Assembly: GCF_002483305.1 (NCBI RefSeq)
Contig: NZ_DLHQ01000056.1
Coordinates: 1-64,000 of the forward strand
Origin: Brevundimonas sp. UBA7664
GTDB lineage: Bacteria; Pseudomonadota; Alphaproteobacteria; Caulobacterales; Caulobacteraceae
DNA: 64,000 nucleotides
Direction of reading: 5' to 3'
Shown here: positions 33,339 to 41,234 of the stretch, piece by piece
Position numbering within the stretch: position 1 is the first letter of the stretch
Layout of the letters: each line of letters begins with the position of its first letter
Notes under the pieces: model-generated
Told to the model about the DNA's origin: nothing
What the model saw: only the letters and a program-made list of their open reading frames with translations
Databases searched by the model: none
Made by a program: the position numbers and the translations under genes

Positions 33339-34097
33339 ATGGATTCCGAAACTCAAAAGACGGCCATCCTGTACCGGATGGTGATGCCGGCCCACACCTG
33401 CCCCTACGGGCTGAAGGCCCGGCACCTGCTGAAGGCCAAGGGTTATCAGGTCGAGGACCGCTGGCTGGAGACCCGCGAGGCCGTCGACGCCTTCAAGGTC
33501 GAACATGGGGTCGCGACGACGCCCCAGACCTTCATCAACGGCCGGCGGATCGGAGGCTACGACGACCTGCGCCGCTTCCTGGGCCTGAGAGTGCGCGAGC
33601 CGGACACGACCAGCTATGGTCCGGTGATCGCGGTGTTTGCGGCGACGGCCCTGCTCGCGGCGGCAGCGACCTGGGCGACGATGGGGACGATCGTCCATCT
33701 TCGCACGCTGGAATGGTTCATCGGGTTCAGCATGGTGGTTCTGGCGATGCTGAAGCTGCAGGATATTGAGTCCTTCTCCAGCATGTTCCTCAACTACGAC
33801 CTGCTGGCGCGTCGCTGGGTTCCCTATGGCTACGTCTACCCGTTCGCGGAGCTGGGAGCCGGGGTGCTGATGGTGGCCGGGGCATTGACCTGGCTGTCCG
33901 CGCCCGTTGCGCTGGTGATCGGCGGGATCGGCGCGGTCTCGGTATTCAAGGCGGTCTATCTCGACAAGCGCGAGCTGAAATGCGCCTGCGTCGGGGGCGC
34001 CAGCAAGGTCCCGCTGGGGTTCGTGTCGCTGACCGAGAACCTGATGATGGTGGCCATGGCGGTCTGGATGCTGGCCATGTGGCCTGCGCATGGGTGA
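33339..34097 (+). CDS. Glutaredoxin-MauE/DoxX-like fusion membrane protein
   Basis: A 252-residue fusion. The N-terminal glutaredoxin domain (1-85) has HTCPYGLKARHLL, so the redox motif is the monothiol-like CPYG (C21) rather than CPYC, with cis-proline T61-P62 and GGYDDL for glutathione binding. The C-terminal part has four to five membrane helices (about 94-250) similar to MauE, with the cysteine pair C215/C217 in LKCACVGG between helices. MauE-type proteins support disulfide formation in exported partners. AAGGAGA is six bases before the ATG. It is under the MerR-type promoter. Redox or metal stress function is inferred, substrate unknown. Confidence 0.83.
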   Translation: MDSETQKTAILYRMVMPAHTCPYGLKARHLLKAKGYQVEDRWLETREAVDAFKVEHGVATTPQTFINGRRIGGYDDLRRFLGLRVREPDTTSYGPVIAVFAATALLAAAATWATMGTIVHLRTLEWFIGFSMVVLAMLKLQDIESFSSMFLNYDLLARRWVPYGYVYPFAELGAGVLMVAGALTWLSAPVALVIGGIGAVSVFKAVYLDKRELKCACVGGASKVPLGFVSLTENLMMVAMAVWMLAMWPAHG

Positions 34098-34128
34098 CGG
34101 CGATAGCGGTCCGCGCTAGAGCGATGCC

Positions 34129-34590
34129 ATGACCACCGACACTTCAGGCCTGCATCAGCTCGGCCAGCACACTGTCCAGCCGACGTCGCCGGAAACGGCC
34201 GAGCTGGAGCGGGTGCCCAATCCGCATCCGGGGATGCTGTACCTGACGCGGTTCACGGCGCCGGAGTTCACCAGCCTGTGCCCGGTGACGGGCCAGCCGG
34301 ACTTCGCCCATATCGTCATCGACTATGCGCCGGGCGACTGGCTGGTCGAGTCGAAGTCGCTGAAGCTGTACCTGACCGCCTTCCGCAACCACGGCGCCTT
34401 CCATGAGGACTGCACCGTGGCCATCGGCAAGAAGATCGCCGACCTGTTGCAGCCGAAATGGCTGCGGATCGGGGGCTACTGGTATCCGCGCGGCGGCATT
34501 CCGATCGACGTCTTCTGGCAGACGGGCGCGCCGCCAGAGGGGCTGTGGCTGCCGGACCAGGGCGTGCCGACGTATCGCGGGCGAGGCTGA
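34129..34590 (+). CDS. queF: NADPH-dependent 7-cyano-7-deazaguanine reductase QueF
   Basis: Reduces preQ0 to preQ1 in queuosine tRNA modification. The 153-residue, unimodular (YkvM-type) enzyme has the catalytic C51 in FTSLCPVTGQPDF, D58 in the same segment, and the QueF motif ESKSLKLYL (74-82) that binds NADPH. FRNHGAFHED contains the substrate-binding His/Glu. The gene begins 31 bp after the glutaredoxin-MauE gene. No other queuosine genes are in the window. Confidence 0.95.
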   Translation: MTTDTSGLHQLGQHTVQPTSPETAELERVPNPHPGMLYLTRFTAPEFTSLCPVTGQPDFAHIVIDYAPGDWLVESKSLKLYLTAFRNHGAFHEDCTVAIGKKIADLLQPKWLRIGGYWYPRGGIPIDVFWQTGAPPEGLWLPDQGVPTYRGRG

Positions 34591-34607
34591 GGGGCGACTG
34601 CCGCGGT

Positions 34608-35426
34608 CTAGAGGTACGGTCCCCACATGAGGGCGATCGTTCCGAAGACGCCGATCGCCGTGAAGACCGCGGCGGCGAGGACCAGGGCCGCCGCCAGCAT
34701 CTTCGGCGCGGCGCGCCTGCTCCGGCCCGCCCTGAAATAGAGCTCCAGCAGGGCCAGCGGGATCAGATAGCTGCCGAAGACGAGAACGACGTCGGCCGGG
34801 CCGGACAGGGTCCCGGTCATGCCGACCGGCCCCTGGTTGACGATCACCCAGCCCATCAGCCCGACCCTGAGAAACCACACGCCGCTGACCACCATGAAGG
34901 TGCGCATGGCCCACAGGCGATGCTGGTCGAAACGGCGCTTGACCGCGTGCCGCCACGCCAGCCCGCCGAAGATGAGGATCAGCAGCCCGTCGATCACGAT
35001 GGCGGCCGAAGAGACGGCGGACAACGAGGTCCCCCGGACGAGGGTCAGCCAGAAGCCGCTCAACGCCATGAAGCCGGCGACGATGAGGAAAGTCCGTCCG
35101 CTCCAGCGGTGCAGGGCCGGGAAGGCGCGCCGGATCGCCGGGACCAGCTGCATCAGCCCGGCGAAGGTGACGACCGACGCCAGCAGGACGTGGGCGGCGA
35201 AGACGAAATTCCCGGCCGCGTCGCCGGCGACATAGCCGTCGATCAGCGGCTTGTCGTTCCAGCCGGCGTAGTTCCCGGCCGCGGTCCGCGTGCCGTAAAA
35301 GGCGAGGATGAAGCCGACGAAGGCCGCCTGGCCGATGGCGGCGACGACGAACCAGAGAATGCCGGCCCAACGCAGGGCTCCGGCGGCGACGCCCTTCACG
35401 GGCGCTGGTGAAGTTGGACTGGACAT
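34608..35426 (-). CDS. DUF2306 membrane protein
   Basis: A 272-residue protein with about seven membrane helices, for example GILWFVVAAIGQAAFVGFI, LLASVVTFAGLMQLVPAI, and LIVAGFMALSGFWLTLV. The motif FPALHRWSGRTFLIVAGFMALSG, given in parts as PALHRWSGR and VAGFMALSG, with DQHRLWAMRTFMVVSGVWFL near the middle, is typical for DUF2306 and includes conserved histidines that could bind heme or metal. It is divergent from the AraC-type regulator gene, which may control it. Function unknown. Confidence 0.82.
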   Translation of the reverse strand: MSSPTSPAPVKGVAAGALRWAGILWFVVAAIGQAAFVGFILAFYGTRTAAGNYAGWNDKPLIDGYVAGDAAGNFVFAAHVLLASVVTFAGLMQLVPAIRRAFPALHRWSGRTFLIVAGFMALSGFWLTLVRGTSLSAVSSAAIVIDGLLILIFGGLAWRHAVKRRFDQHRLWAMRTFMVVSGVWFLRVGLMGWVIVNQGPVGMTGTLSGPADVVLVFGSYLIPLALLELYFRAGRSRRAAPKMLAAALVLAAAVFTAIGVFGTIALMWGPYL

Positions 35427-35610
35427 GACGGCTCCCGACAGGCCCCGGAATGCGGGGCGTCGGCACGGATGCGGGCGACGCCGGCGGGGCGTCTCGCCGA
35501 TTTGGAAATCGGCCAGAAATTCCTGCGCTGGACCGCCGTGGGCGGGCGGCGGCGCGCTGGACAGGGGCGTGCGGGCGGGTCATGAATCGGCCAGCGCCCC
35601 GGGAGGATCG

Positions 35611-36612
35611 GTGTCCACGCAGCCAGTGCCCAGCCTTCCGGACCTCAGCCGGGCCGCATGGCCCCTGCGGGCGCCCGGTCGTCTTGAGGCCTATGCGGCG
35701 CTCTGCGCGGTCTCCTTCGTCTGCTACATCGCGGGCCGGCTGACCGACGGCGCCGCCGGGATCCTGTTTTCGCTCGTCGGAGTCGGGGCCTGCGGATGGG
35801 CCTGGCTGCTCACCCGGGCCCTGTTCGATCCCGCGCCCCGCGACGTCTGGTGGCCGCGCATCGTGGCGACATTGATCGCCGTCGCCGGCGCCCTGACGGT
35901 GCTCGCGCCGGCCGAAGGCGGTCTCTACCGGTTCGCCGGGAACGTCTATGGGCTCAGCGGCTCCGCGGCCCTCGTGCTGACCTTCATCGAGCCCTTCCAG
36001 GCGCGCCGGGGCGATCTGACGCCTTCGGAGAAGCGGTTCCGGCTCGCCTTTCTCGCCCTCTATGCGGTGCTGGTCGTGGTGGCGGTTCTGGGGCTCAGAG
36101 CCGCCAGCCCGGTTCCCGCGGAGGCCTGGCGGACCGACCTGATCCGGATCGCCTGCGCGGTCGTCGGTCTGGTGGGGGCGTCGGCGGCGGTCTGGTATCG
36201 GCTGCGCCATCCCCTCGTCCAGGCGGATGCGGCGCGGTCGGCGCGCCGGACGCCGACGGATGAGGACAGACGCCTCGCCGAACGGCTGCTGGGCCTGCTG
36301 CGGGATGAAGCGATCGACGCCCGGCCCGACCTCAGGATCGGCGACGTCGCCGCCCGCCTGGGCCAGCCGGAATACAAGGTGTCCCAGTGCATCCGCACGG
36401 TTCTGGGATTCCCGAACTTCAACCGGCTGATCAACCACCACAGGATCGAGCGCGCGAAACGCCTGCTCGCCGACCCGGATCAGGGCCTGCCGATTCTGGA
36501 GGTCGCCTTCGAGTGCGGCTTCGGGTCCGTCGGGCCGTTCAATCGCGCCTTCAGGGACCTGGTCGGGGTGACGCCCCGGGACTTCCGGGCGGCGAGCCGG
36601 CGGCCATCTTGA
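35611..36612 (+). CDS. AraC-family regulator with N-terminal membrane domain
   Basis: A 333-residue regulator anchored in the inner membrane. Residues about 25-200 have six to seven hydrophobic segments (for example AALCAVSFVCYIAGRL and LAFLALYAVLVVVAVLGL). The C-terminal AraC HTH domain covers about 230-330, with FNRLINHHRIERAKRLL, PILEVAFECGFGSVGPFNRAFRD and GVTPRDFR. The GTG at 35611 is preceded by GGGAGG at 5-bp spacing. The next gene's TTG overlaps its stop. The ligand is unknown; membrane AraC proteins are thought to sense signals through the bilayer. Confidence 0.88.
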   Translation: MSTQPVPSLPDLSRAAWPLRAPGRLEAYAALCAVSFVCYIAGRLTDGAAGILFSLVGVGACGWAWLLTRALFDPAPRDVWWPRIVATLIAVAGALTVLAPAEGGLYRFAGNVYGLSGSAALVLTFIEPFQARRGDLTPSEKRFRLAFLALYAVLVVVAVLGLRAASPVPAEAWRTDLIRIACAVVGLVGASAAVWYRLRHPLVQADAARSARRTPTDEDRRLAERLLGLLRDEAIDARPDLRIGDVAARLGQPEYKVSQCIRTVLGFPNFNRLINHHRIERAKRLLADPDQGLPILEVAFECGFGSVGPFNRAFRDLVGVTPRDFRAASRRPS

Positions 36613-37478
36613 CCGAACCCCGACGCCTTCCGCTCGAGGCCTGGGGCCGGCGCTGGCTGGGCCGTCTTCAGACCTGGGCCGACCGCGCCGCATGGTCCCG
36701 GTACGGCTTCGAATTCCTGATGTTCGGCATCAAACAGGGATGGGCCTGTCTGTTCGGCGGGGCGATGCTGGCCCTGTTGCTGGCGACGCACCTGTGGTGG
36801 CCGGATCAGGCGCCGGTCAGCCGGTATGATTTCCTCGTGGTCGGGGCGCTGGCGATCCAGGCGGCGATGCTGGCGCTGAAGCTCGAGAGCTGGGAGGAGG
36901 CGAGGGTGATCTTCGTCTTCCACGTGGTCGGCACCATCATGGAGCTGTTCAAGACCCATGCCGGGTCGTGGATCTATCCGGAGGACAGCCTGCTGCGCAT
37001 CGGCATGGTGCCGCTGTTCTCGGGCTTCATGTATGCGGCGGTCGGCAGCTACATCGCCCGCATCTGGCGCATCTTCGACATCCGCTTCCGCCATTATCCG
37101 CCGCTGTGGACGACCTGGGTTCTGGCGGCGGCGATCTACGTCAACTTCTTCGCCCATCACTGGCTGCCGGACGTGCGGCTGGGGCTGTTCGTCCTGACGG
37201 CGGTGCTGTTCGGGCGCGGCTGGTTCTATTTCACGCCGGACCGCACCCGGCGGGCCATGCCGTTCCTGTTGGGGTTCTTCCTGGTCGCGGTGTTCATCTG
37301 GCTGGCCGAGAACGTCGGGACGTACGCCCGCGCCTGGGTCTATCCGGGACAGGAAGACGGTTGGGAAGTGGTGTCGCTGGCCAAGCTGGGCAGCTGGTTC
37401 CTGCTGATGATGATCAGCGTGGTGCTGGTGTCGCTGGTGCATCGGCCGGAGGAAGAAGGGTCGAGGGTCGGGGGGTGA
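36609..37478 (+). CDS. DUF817 membrane protein
   Basis: A 289-residue protein with about eight membrane helices. The family pattern includes GIKQGWACLFGGAML, WWPDQAPVSRYDFL, FHVVGTIMELFKTHAGSWIY and LFSGFMYAAVGSYIARIWR. The TTG start overlaps the AraC stop codon (TTGA), so translation is coupled to the regulator. The last residues (EEEGSRVGG) are encoded inside an intergenic-type repeat, implying the C terminus was extended by the repeat. Function unknown. Confidence 0.84.
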   Translation: MTEPRRLPLEAWGRRWLGRLQTWADRAAWSRYGFEFLMFGIKQGWACLFGGAMLALLLATHLWWPDQAPVSRYDFLVVGALAIQAAMLALKLESWEEARVIFVFHVVGTIMELFKTHAGSWIYPEDSLLRIGMVPLFSGFMYAAVGSYIARIWRIFDIRFRHYPPLWTTWVLAAAIYVNFFAHHWLPDVRLGLFVLTAVLFGRGWFYFTPDRTRRAMPFLLGFFLVAVFIWLAENVGTYARAWVYPGQEDGWEVVSLAKLGSWFLLMMISVVLVSLVHRPEEEGSRVGG

Positions 37479-37558
37479 GGGTCGAGGGGATAGGCGGGGG
37501 TGCGTTGGTGGCCGTTCGCTCGCACCCTTCGACCCTCGACCCTCGACCCTCGCCCCTC
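37458..37558. repeat. gtcgaggg-type inverted repeat at the DUF817 3' end
   Basis: A left arm with repeated gggtcgaggg units (37458-37489) faces a right arm of three tandem cgaccct units (about 37529-37551). The arms are imperfect complements separated by about 36 bp. The DUF817 stop (37476-37478) lies in the left arm. It may form a terminator-like hairpin; it could be a dispersed repeat. Confidence 0.65.
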
Positions 37559-37571
37559 TAGAGCAGTTTCC

Positions 37572-39155
37572 ATGACCACAACCACCACCGACGTCGTCAT
37601 CCTCGGCGGAGGCCATAACGGCCTCGTCTGCGCCTTCTACCTGGCCAGGGCCGGGCTGAAGGTGACGGTGCTGGAGCGGCGGCATGTCGTGGGCGGGGCG
37701 GCGGTGACCGAGGAATTCCATCCGGGGTTCCGCAACTCGACCGCCAGCTACACCGTCAGCCTGCTCAATCCGAAGGTCATCGCCGACATGGAGCTGGCCC
37801 GGCACGGGCTGACCGTGGTCGAGCGCAAGGTGTCGAACTTTTTGCCGTTCGATGATGGGCGCTACCTGCTCGCGGGCGAGGGGCGGACGCAGGGGGAGTT
37901 GGCGAAATTCTCGGCGCGCGATGCGGAACGGCTGCCCGACTATGAGGCGCGGCTGGAGGTGGTGGCCTCGGTGCTGCGCGACTGGATCCTGAAGTCGCCG
38001 CCGAACATGGTGGAGGGCGGCTGGATGGCCATGCTGCCTGAATTGCTGAAGGGCGCGTCGCTGGGGCGGCAGGCGGCGGGACTGGACACGCAGGGGCGGC
38101 GCGACCTGCTCGATCTGTTCGCCAAATCGGCGGGCGACTGGCTGGACGGCTGGTTCGAGAGCGACCCGATCAAGGCCCTGTTCGGCTTTGACAGCGTGGT
38201 CGGCAACTATGCCAGTCCCTATACGCCGGGCTCGGCCTATGTGCTGCTGCACCACGTGTTCGGCGAGGTGAACGGGCGCAAGGGCGTCTGGGGCCACGCG
38301 CTGGGCGGGATGGGCGCCATCACCCAGGCCATGGCGGCGGCCTGCGCGGAACAGGGGGTCGAGGTGCGGCTGGAGACGCCGATCGCCTCGGTCCTGACCG
38401 AGAAGGGCCGGGCGGTCGGGGCGGTGACCGAGGCCGGGGACGTGGTGCGGGCGCGGGCGGTGGTGTCGAATCTGCACCCGCGGCTGCTGTTCGAACGGTT
38501 CGTCGATGATGCGGTGGTTCCGGCGGACTTCCGTGAGCGGATCGGCAACTACCAGTCGGGGTCAGGCACCTTCCGCATGAATGTGGCGCTGTCCGAGCTG
38601 CCGAATTTCACGGCCCTGCCGGGGCAGGGCGGTCATCTGACCGCCGGCATCATCATCGCCCCGACGCTGGGCTATATGGACCGGGCGCACGCCGAGGCGC
38701 GGCTGAACGGCTGGTCGTCGAAGCCGATCGTGGAAATGCTGATTCCCTCGACGCTGGACGACAGCCTGGCCCCGCCGGGACAGCACGTCGCCAGCCTGTT
38801 CTGCCAGCATGTTTCGCCCGACCTGGCCGACGAACACCGCGACACGGTGGCGGACCTGATGATCGAGACGGTCGACGCCCATGCGCCGGGATTCAAGGCG
38901 TCGGTGGTGGGGCGGCTGGCGCTGGGACCGCGCGATCTGGAGCGACGGTTCGGGCTCGTCGGCGGCGACATTTTCCACGGGCGGTTGAGCCTGGATCAGC
39001 TGTTCAGCGCCCGGCCGGTGCTGGGCCACGCCGATCACCGCATGCCGGTGCCCGGCCTGTATCTGTGCGGGTCAGGGGCTCACCCGGGCGGCGGCGTCAC
39101 CGGCGCGCCGGGGCACAATGCGGCGCGGGCGGTGGTGAAGGATTTGAGGCAGTAG
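37572..39155 (+). CDS. Phytoene-desaturase-like FAD-dependent oxidoreductase
   Basis: A 527-residue flavoprotein of the CrtI/NAD(P)-FAD oxidoreductase group. The Rossmann motif VVILGGGHNGLVCAFYLARAG is at the N terminus (shown in part as GGGHNGLVCA), followed by VLERRHVVGGAAVTEE. The C-terminal FAD motif is PVPGLYLCGSGAHPGGGVTGAPG. The family covers carotenoid desaturases and many retinol saturase or pyridine-disulfide relatives, and no carotenoid genes are nearby, so the substrate is open. Its stop codon lies inside a ggcagta repeat. Confidence 0.85.
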   Translation: MTTTTTDVVILGGGHNGLVCAFYLARAGLKVTVLERRHVVGGAAVTEEFHPGFRNSTASYTVSLLNPKVIADMELARHGLTVVERKVSNFLPFDDGRYLLAGEGRTQGELAKFSARDAERLPDYEARLEVVASVLRDWILKSPPNMVEGGWMAMLPELLKGASLGRQAAGLDTQGRRDLLDLFAKSAGDWLDGWFESDPIKALFGFDSVVGNYASPYTPGSAYVLLHHVFGEVNGRKGVWGHALGGMGAITQAMAAACAEQGVEVRLETPIASVLTEKGRAVGAVTEAGDVVRARAVVSNLHPRLLFERFVDDAVVPADFRERIGNYQSGSGTFRMNVALSELPNFTALPGQGGHLTAGIIIAPTLGYMDRAHAEARLNGWSSKPIVEMLIPSTLDDSLAPPGQHVASLFCQHVSPDLADEHRDTVADLMIETVDAHAPGFKASVVGRLALGPRDLERRFGLVGGDIFHGRLSLDQLFSARPVLGHADHRMPVPGLYLCGSGAHPGGGVTGAPGHNAARAVVKDLRQ

Positions 39156-39218
39156 GCAGTAGGACTTAGGCAGTAGGGAGCCGGACGCTGTCGCCCTGCT
39201 GCCGACTGCCTGATCCCT
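39148..39218. repeat. ggcagtag micro-repeat with inverted partner
   Basis: Three direct ggcagtag-type units (39148-39155, 39155-39162 and 39169-39176) are followed by complementary cgactgcctga-like sequence (39194-39216). The oxidoreductase stop (39153-39155) is inside it. It could form a hairpin between convergent genes. Confidence 0.55.
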
Positions 39219-39595
39219 CAGACGTCCGCCACCCCCATCGCCTTCATCAGCGCCTCGCGGATGGCGTTTTCGGTGAAGGGCTTCTGCACGGTGGGATGGC
39301 CGCGCCAGTCGTCGGGCAGGCCGCCCTCGCCGTACCCCGTCGAGAACACGAAGGGCACGCCGCGCTCCCTGAGCGCATCCGCGATCGGGAAGACCTCGCG
39401 GCCGGCGACATTGACGTCGAGCAGGGCGGCGTCCAGCCGTTCGCCGTCGACGGCCATCGCCAGCCCCTCTTCCACCGTCGAGGCGGGCCCGACGGGCAGG
39501 CAGCCCATGTCCTCGAGAATGGTTTCCAGCAACATGGCGACGAGCGATTCGTCTTCGACCACCAGAACGCGGCGGCCCGAGAGCGGCTGGCTCAT
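39218..39595 (-). CDS. Single-domain response regulator
   Basis: A 125-residue stand-alone receiver. Acidic residues are in VLVVEDESLVA, phosphoacceptor D60 in AALLDVNVAG, Thr in FVFSTGYGE and Lys in TVQKPFTENA. No output domain follows, as in receivers working with HWE/HisKA2 kinases. It overlaps the kinase gene by 4 bp at its own start, so both are co-translated. A role in phosphorelay or general stress signalling is possible, but there is no PhyR/NepR/EcfG gene here. Confidence 0.9.
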   Translation of the reverse strand: MSQPLSGRRVLVVEDESLVAMLLETILEDMGCLPVGPASTVEEGLAMAVDGERLDAALLDVNVAGREVFPIADALRERGVPFVFSTGYGEGGLPDDWRGHPTVQKPFTENAIREALMKAMGVADV

Positions 39596-41097
39596 GATTG
39601 TTTTCCTCGAACCAGCGGAATGGAAAATTCCGCGCTGAAACCGACGCTTGCGTAGTCGAGTTTGACCTCGCCCGCTAGATCATGACGCACGTTTCGTTCG
39701 ATCAGCCGACTGCCGAATCCCTTGCGCACCGGCTCGACCGCCGGCGGGCCATCGATCTCGCGCCAGGTCAGGTTCAGAACGGGGCGCGTCTGGTCCGACA
39801 CGGCCCAGTCCACCAGCACCCGCCCCTCGGGGGCCGACAGGGCGCCGTATTTGGCGGCGTTGGTGGCCAGCTCGTGGAAAATCATGCCCAGTGACAGCGC
39901 GGCCGCCGGCTCCAGCGCCACCGGCGGACCGTTCAGACTGACGCGGTGAGAGCCGTGCGCCTCGGTCTCATGTTCGAGGATCGCGCCCACGTCCGCCCCC
40001 TCCCAGTGGCTGCGGGTCAGCAGGTTGTGGGTGTGGGACAGGGCCATCAGCCGGGCCTGGAAGCTTTCGGCGAAAGTGGCCGGATCGGGGTGCGAGCGCG
40101 CTGTCTGCATGGCGATCGACTGGACGGTGGCCAGGGTGTTCTTCACGCGGTGGTTCAGTTCGTCGATCATCAGCTTCTGGCGTTCGGCGGAACGGACGGT
40201 TTCGGTGACATCGTGGCCCTGGACGAAGATGCCGGCGACGGCGCCCTGGGCGTCCCGGATGGGCTGATAGATGAAGTCCAGGAACCGGGACTCGAGCGGC
40301 GCGCCCGGCGTCCGCTGGAGCTGGATCCGGCTGGCGCGGCCCTCATAGGGCTCTCCCGTGGCGTAGACGGTGCTGAGAAACTCGAAAAAGCCCTGACCCT
40401 GCACTTCGGGCAAAGCCTCGCTGACGGGCTTGCCGCTGATGTCGCGATGGCCGATCAGCTGGGCGTAGGCGCTGTTGTGGATCTGGAACACATGATCCGG
40501 ACCGGTCAGGACGGCGACAAAGCCCGGCGCCTGCATGAACAGGTCCATGAGCCCCTGCCGCTCGGTTTCGAGGCGGGCGTTGTCGGCCTGGACGCTGCGC
40601 GCGCCGCTGAGCAAGGCGCCGCCGACAATGGCGTCGATGGCGTGGAGCGCCGGGGCCGCCGCCCCCTGGATCGCGGAACGCCGCAGGTTTTCCAGTTCCG
40701 TGATGTCGATGGCGTACTGGAGCACATGGGCGACGACGCCGTCGCGCATCAGGGGCGTGTGGATGACGCTCCAGTACCGGTCTTCATAGACCAGGGCCCC
40801 GTCCGCGCCCGGCACGGGGATCGCGTAGGGGAGCACCGGGATGTCGTTGCGCACGCCGGACACGAAGACCTTTTCGAATGAAGCTCGCAGCCGCCGGGTG
40901 CTTTCCGGCGCCTCGATCCCCGGCCCGGCGTCGAACGCCTCGAACACCGGCGTCCCGATCAGATCGGCGGCGGTTCGCTGGGTCACCGCCAGATAGGCCG
41001 GGTTCGCCCAGACGAATTTCAGCTCCGGGCCGACAAGGAAATAGGCGTTGGGCGAGGCGTCGAGCGCGGCCGCCAGGTCGGTCTCGATGGCTGTCAT
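39592..41097 (-). CDS. PAS-PAS HWE-type sensor histidine kinase
   Basis: Cytoplasmic kinase of 501 residues. PAS 1 spans about 12-133 (PNAYFLVGPELKFVWANPAY), PAS 2 about 184-300 (APGFVAVLTGPDHVFQIHN), then the phosphoacceptor H316 in DELNHRVKNTLA and an HWE ATPase domain with FHELATNAAKYGAL and the late WRE (LNLTWREIDG) that names the family. No membrane segments are seen. The ATG at 41097 is preceded by GGGA. Its partner receiver gene follows with a 4-bp overlap. Ligand unknown; PAS domains of this group may bind flavin, but no LOV cysteine motif (GxNCRFLQ) is visible. Confidence 0.88.
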   Translation of the reverse strand: MTAIETDLAAALDASPNAYFLVGPELKFVWANPAYLAVTQRTAADLIGTPVFEAFDAGPGIEAPESTRRLRASFEKVFVSGVRNDIPVLPYAIPVPGADGALVYEDRYWSVIHTPLMRDGVVAHVLQYAIDITELENLRRSAIQGAAAPALHAIDAIVGGALLSGARSVQADNARLETERQGLMDLFMQAPGFVAVLTGPDHVFQIHNSAYAQLIGHRDISGKPVSEALPEVQGQGFFEFLSTVYATGEPYEGRASRIQLQRTPGAPLESRFLDFIYQPIRDAQGAVAGIFVQGHDVTETVRSAERQKLMIDELNHRVKNTLATVQSIAMQTARSHPDPATFAESFQARLMALSHTHNLLTRSHWEGADVGAILEHETEAHGSHRVSLNGPPVALEPAAALSLGMIFHELATNAAKYGALSAPEGRVLVDWAVSDQTRPVLNLTWREIDGPPAVEPVRKGFGSRLIERNVRHDLAGEVKLDYASVGFSAEFSIPLVRGKQS

Positions 41098-41234
41098 TTG
41101 TTCCCGAATAGCCCCGCCCGCCGTCGCGCGACAGCCCCCATTCCCAGCCCATGGCAACGCTTGCCGGCCGGAACGGTTTCATCCCCGACGCTTACCGATT
41201 GGGCCAAGCTCCCTGCTTTGGCTAGAGTGGCCGA

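Noticed and set aside
34144..36693. 849-codon minus-strand open frame across queF, DUF2306 and AraC genes
   Set aside because: It runs through three better supported genes, one in a different frame of the same strand, and has only Arg/Pro/Gly-rich content.
37525..37558. Possible CRISPR-like tandem repeats
   Set aside because: Units are only 7-8 bp with no spacers; it is a short tandem/inverted repeat at a gene end.
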